Of a DNA stretch of 7,539 bases, positions 6,436 through 7,539 are shown piece after piece. Below the pieces are notes generated by a model. It worked only from the letters and a program-made list of their open reading frames with translations. It was not told the DNA's origin and made no database searches. This stretch comes from Balneolaceae bacterium. GTDB taxonomy: Bacteria > Bacteroidota > Rhodothermia > Balneolales > Balneolaceae. The position numbers and the translations under genes were made by a program. The stretch lies in assembly GCA_007117235.1 (NCBI GenBank), contig SKGY01000108.1, positions 1 to 7,539 on the forward strand, in the 5' to 3' direction. Positions within the stretch are counted from its first letter, which is position 1, and every line of letters begins with the position of its first letter.

Positions 6436-6520
6436 CGTATGATTTATTCGTAAGATAGTTTGCTAACCCAATTCAGATTAGAATCAATCCGGGTAATTAA
6501 AAAAAATTGGTGAGACTTAT

Positions 6521-7210
6521 TTAATTCTCTTCCTGTTTCACAAAGCCTTCAATTCCATTTGACTCCAGCTCTCTCAAAGCTCTTGCGGCTTCTTCCGATC
6601 TGCTGAAACTGCCGTAATAAACTCTGTATACAGTAACACCGGCAACAGGTACTGCCTCAACCCTGCTCCCGCTGATTCCCCTTGAGAATGTCTCTGCATC
6701 ACTCCGTGAATTGTAAGAAGCAAGTTGTACAGTAAATGTCTCCCGGCTGCTTGTGTTTCGCGCAGTTAAGGGCCTGTCGCCTTCTCTAACTAAAAAAATC
6801 TGTACTTCTGCAGTACCTGCATTTTCCATATCAATATCCCTTGCAGCTCTGCGAGATAAATCGATAATTCGATCGCCGATATATGGCCCCCTGTCATTTA
6901 TCCTGACAACCACAGATTTTCCGTTAGTCATATTTTCGACCCGAACTACTGTGTTAAAAGGCAGAGTTTTATGGGCAGCGGTAAGATCATTCATATTATA
7001 TGTTTCACCGTTTGCAGTCGCTTTACCATGGAACTTAGAGCCGTACCAGCTGGCTATTCCACTCTCTATAACCCGTGTACTGGATACTCTGTCTGAATCA
7101 GTCCTTCTATCTGTATCAGTGGTAGTCTTTACTACTCCGCATGATGCTAGAAAGAGAGTAATTAGCAGAATAAGGACTGCTTTTGAGGCAAGTTGTGCAG
7201 ATGATTTCAT
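6521..7210 (-). CDS. rlpA: RlpA family septal ring lytic transglycosylase lipoprotein with SPOR domain
   Basis: A 229-residue predicted lipoprotein. The signal peptide ends in the lipobox LASC with lipidated Cys24. A Thr/Asp/Arg-rich linker (about 27-48) follows. The double-psi beta-barrel RlpA domain (about 49-143) contains GIASWYG (51-57), HGKATANGE (61-69), TAAHKTLPF (78-86) and RINDRGPY (103-110). Glu69, His80 and Asp106 have the spacing of the proposed catalytic residues of Pseudomonas aeruginosa RlpA (from memory Glu120, His131, Asp157), so the enzyme is probably active. A C-terminal SPOR domain (about 156-229, FTVQLASYNSRSDAE...) should bind denuded peptidoglycan glycans at the septum. 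The expected role is cleavage of denuded glycan strands to help separate daughter cells. The gene diverges from the rhomboid gene across 152 bp; no clear ribosome-binding site precedes the ATG. The family is certain; activity is inferred. Confidence 0.92.
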   Translation of the reverse strand: MKSSAQLASKAVLILLITLFLASCGVVKTTTDTDRRTDSDRVSSTRVIESGIASWYGSKFHGKATANGETYNMNDLTAAHKTLPFNTVVRVENMTNGKSVVVRINDRGPYIGDRIIDLSRRAARDIDMENAGTAEVQIFLVREGDRPLTARNTSSRETFTVQLASYNSRSDAETFSRGISGSRVEAVPVAGVTVYRVYYGSFSRSEEAARALRELESNGIEGFVKQEEN

Positions 7211-7362
7211 GGGGTGCAGATGAAAATTTATCTGAAAAAGTTAGCAAATCTGTAAATGAAGTAAAATTTTTGCATCAAATTTTAGGTTAATTGTTCGCAT
7301 GATAGTTATTACCTGCATATGATTTCCATATATTCAGCCCTTCGAGATAACAAAAAAATTAT

Positions 7363-7539
7363 ATGAGTTTAACACTACTATTAATCATAATTAACGCCAT
7401 TGTTTCCCTTTCTGCACTATATCTCAACAAAAAAATATTTGAATGGGGGCTGCTTCGTCCGTACAGAACGGTGAGAACCCAAAGCTGGCACGAAGTTATA
7501 ACATCCGGATTTCTGCACGCAAATCTCACTCATCTGCTG
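7363..7539 (+). CDS. Rhomboid family intramembrane serine protease (N-terminal part, cut by the window edge)
   Basis: The first 59 codons of an open frame that runs off the right end. It starts at ATG 7363 with MSLTLLLIIINAIVSLSAL, a first membrane helix (about 3-21). Next comes the short stretch FEWGLLRPYRT and then SWHEVITSGFLHANLTHLL. The GFLHAN-x-x-HLL element, with His52 and His57, is the conserved segment at the start of rhomboid TM2; its continuation normally carries HxxxN. The catalytic Ser (GxSG) and the active-site His would lie beyond the window, so activity cannot be judged. No Shine-Dalgarno site is obvious; the leader is A-rich (7351-7357). The 152-bp gap shared with rlpA contains a lone TATGAT (7318-7323) that could be a -10 box, with no -35 partner. 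Confidence 0.8.
   Translation, partial: MSLTLLLIIINAIVSLSALYLNKKIFEWGLLRPYRTVRTQSWHEVITSGFLHANLTHLL

Noticed and set aside
6499..6506. Run of eight A (T8 on the minus strand) shortly after the rlpA stop, as an intrinsic terminator
   Set aside because: No stable GC-containing stem precedes the T run on the minus strand; only weak AATT pairings are available.
6753..7223. 156-codon plus-strand open frame opposite rlpA
   Set aside because: It is the antisense shadow of a well-supported RlpA gene, and its translation shows no recognisable domain.

Overview
The window is a moderately AT-rich bacterial segment with six complete protein genes, one more complete small gene at the left edge and one gene cut by the right edge. 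Several things suggest a Gram-negative member of the Bacteroidota/Balneolota/Rhodothermota group: an outer-membrane barrel ending in phenylalanine, an RlpA-type lipoprotein, weak or absent Shine-Dalgarno sites on most genes, and a bacterial CrtI-type carotenoid desaturase. This placement is inference, and no RNA gene or phylogenetic marker is present to confirm it.

Layout, left to right. A small YtxH-like membrane/coiled-coil protein (minus strand) diverges from a short-form transaldolase (plus). The 107-bp gap between them holds a good minus-strand sigma70-like promoter and a 28-bp hairpin or operator-like palindrome. Next, a 159-bp gap carries a cluster of AGCAGT/ACTGCT repeats that form alternative hairpins, followed by a TATAAC box. 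It leads into a three-gene plus-strand operon: an exported cupredoxin with a full type-1 copper ligand set, a membrane-bound class III adenylate cyclase with a large periplasmic sensor domain and HAMP, and an outer-membrane beta-barrel. The first two genes overlap by ATGA and the third follows after 11 bp. This operon is the most interesting part of the window. It places a periplasmic copper/redox protein, a transmembrane cAMP-producing receptor and an outer-membrane protein in one unit, which suggests a redox or metal sensing pathway spanning the envelope. The function is not shown by the sequence.

The operon ends 1 bp from a convergent gene, a CrtI-family phytoene desaturase on the minus strand, with no crtB or other carotenoid gene beside it. 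Its upstream region contains nested TGATCGAT/ATGATATCAT palindromes. Farther right, also on the minus strand, is an RlpA-family lipoprotein (double-psi beta-barrel plus SPOR domain, putative septal lytic transglycosylase). It diverges from a rhomboid-family intramembrane protease gene whose first 59 codons are in the window. No RNA genes, mobile elements, CRISPR arrays or integration sites were seen. No gene-free stretch reaches 300 bp.
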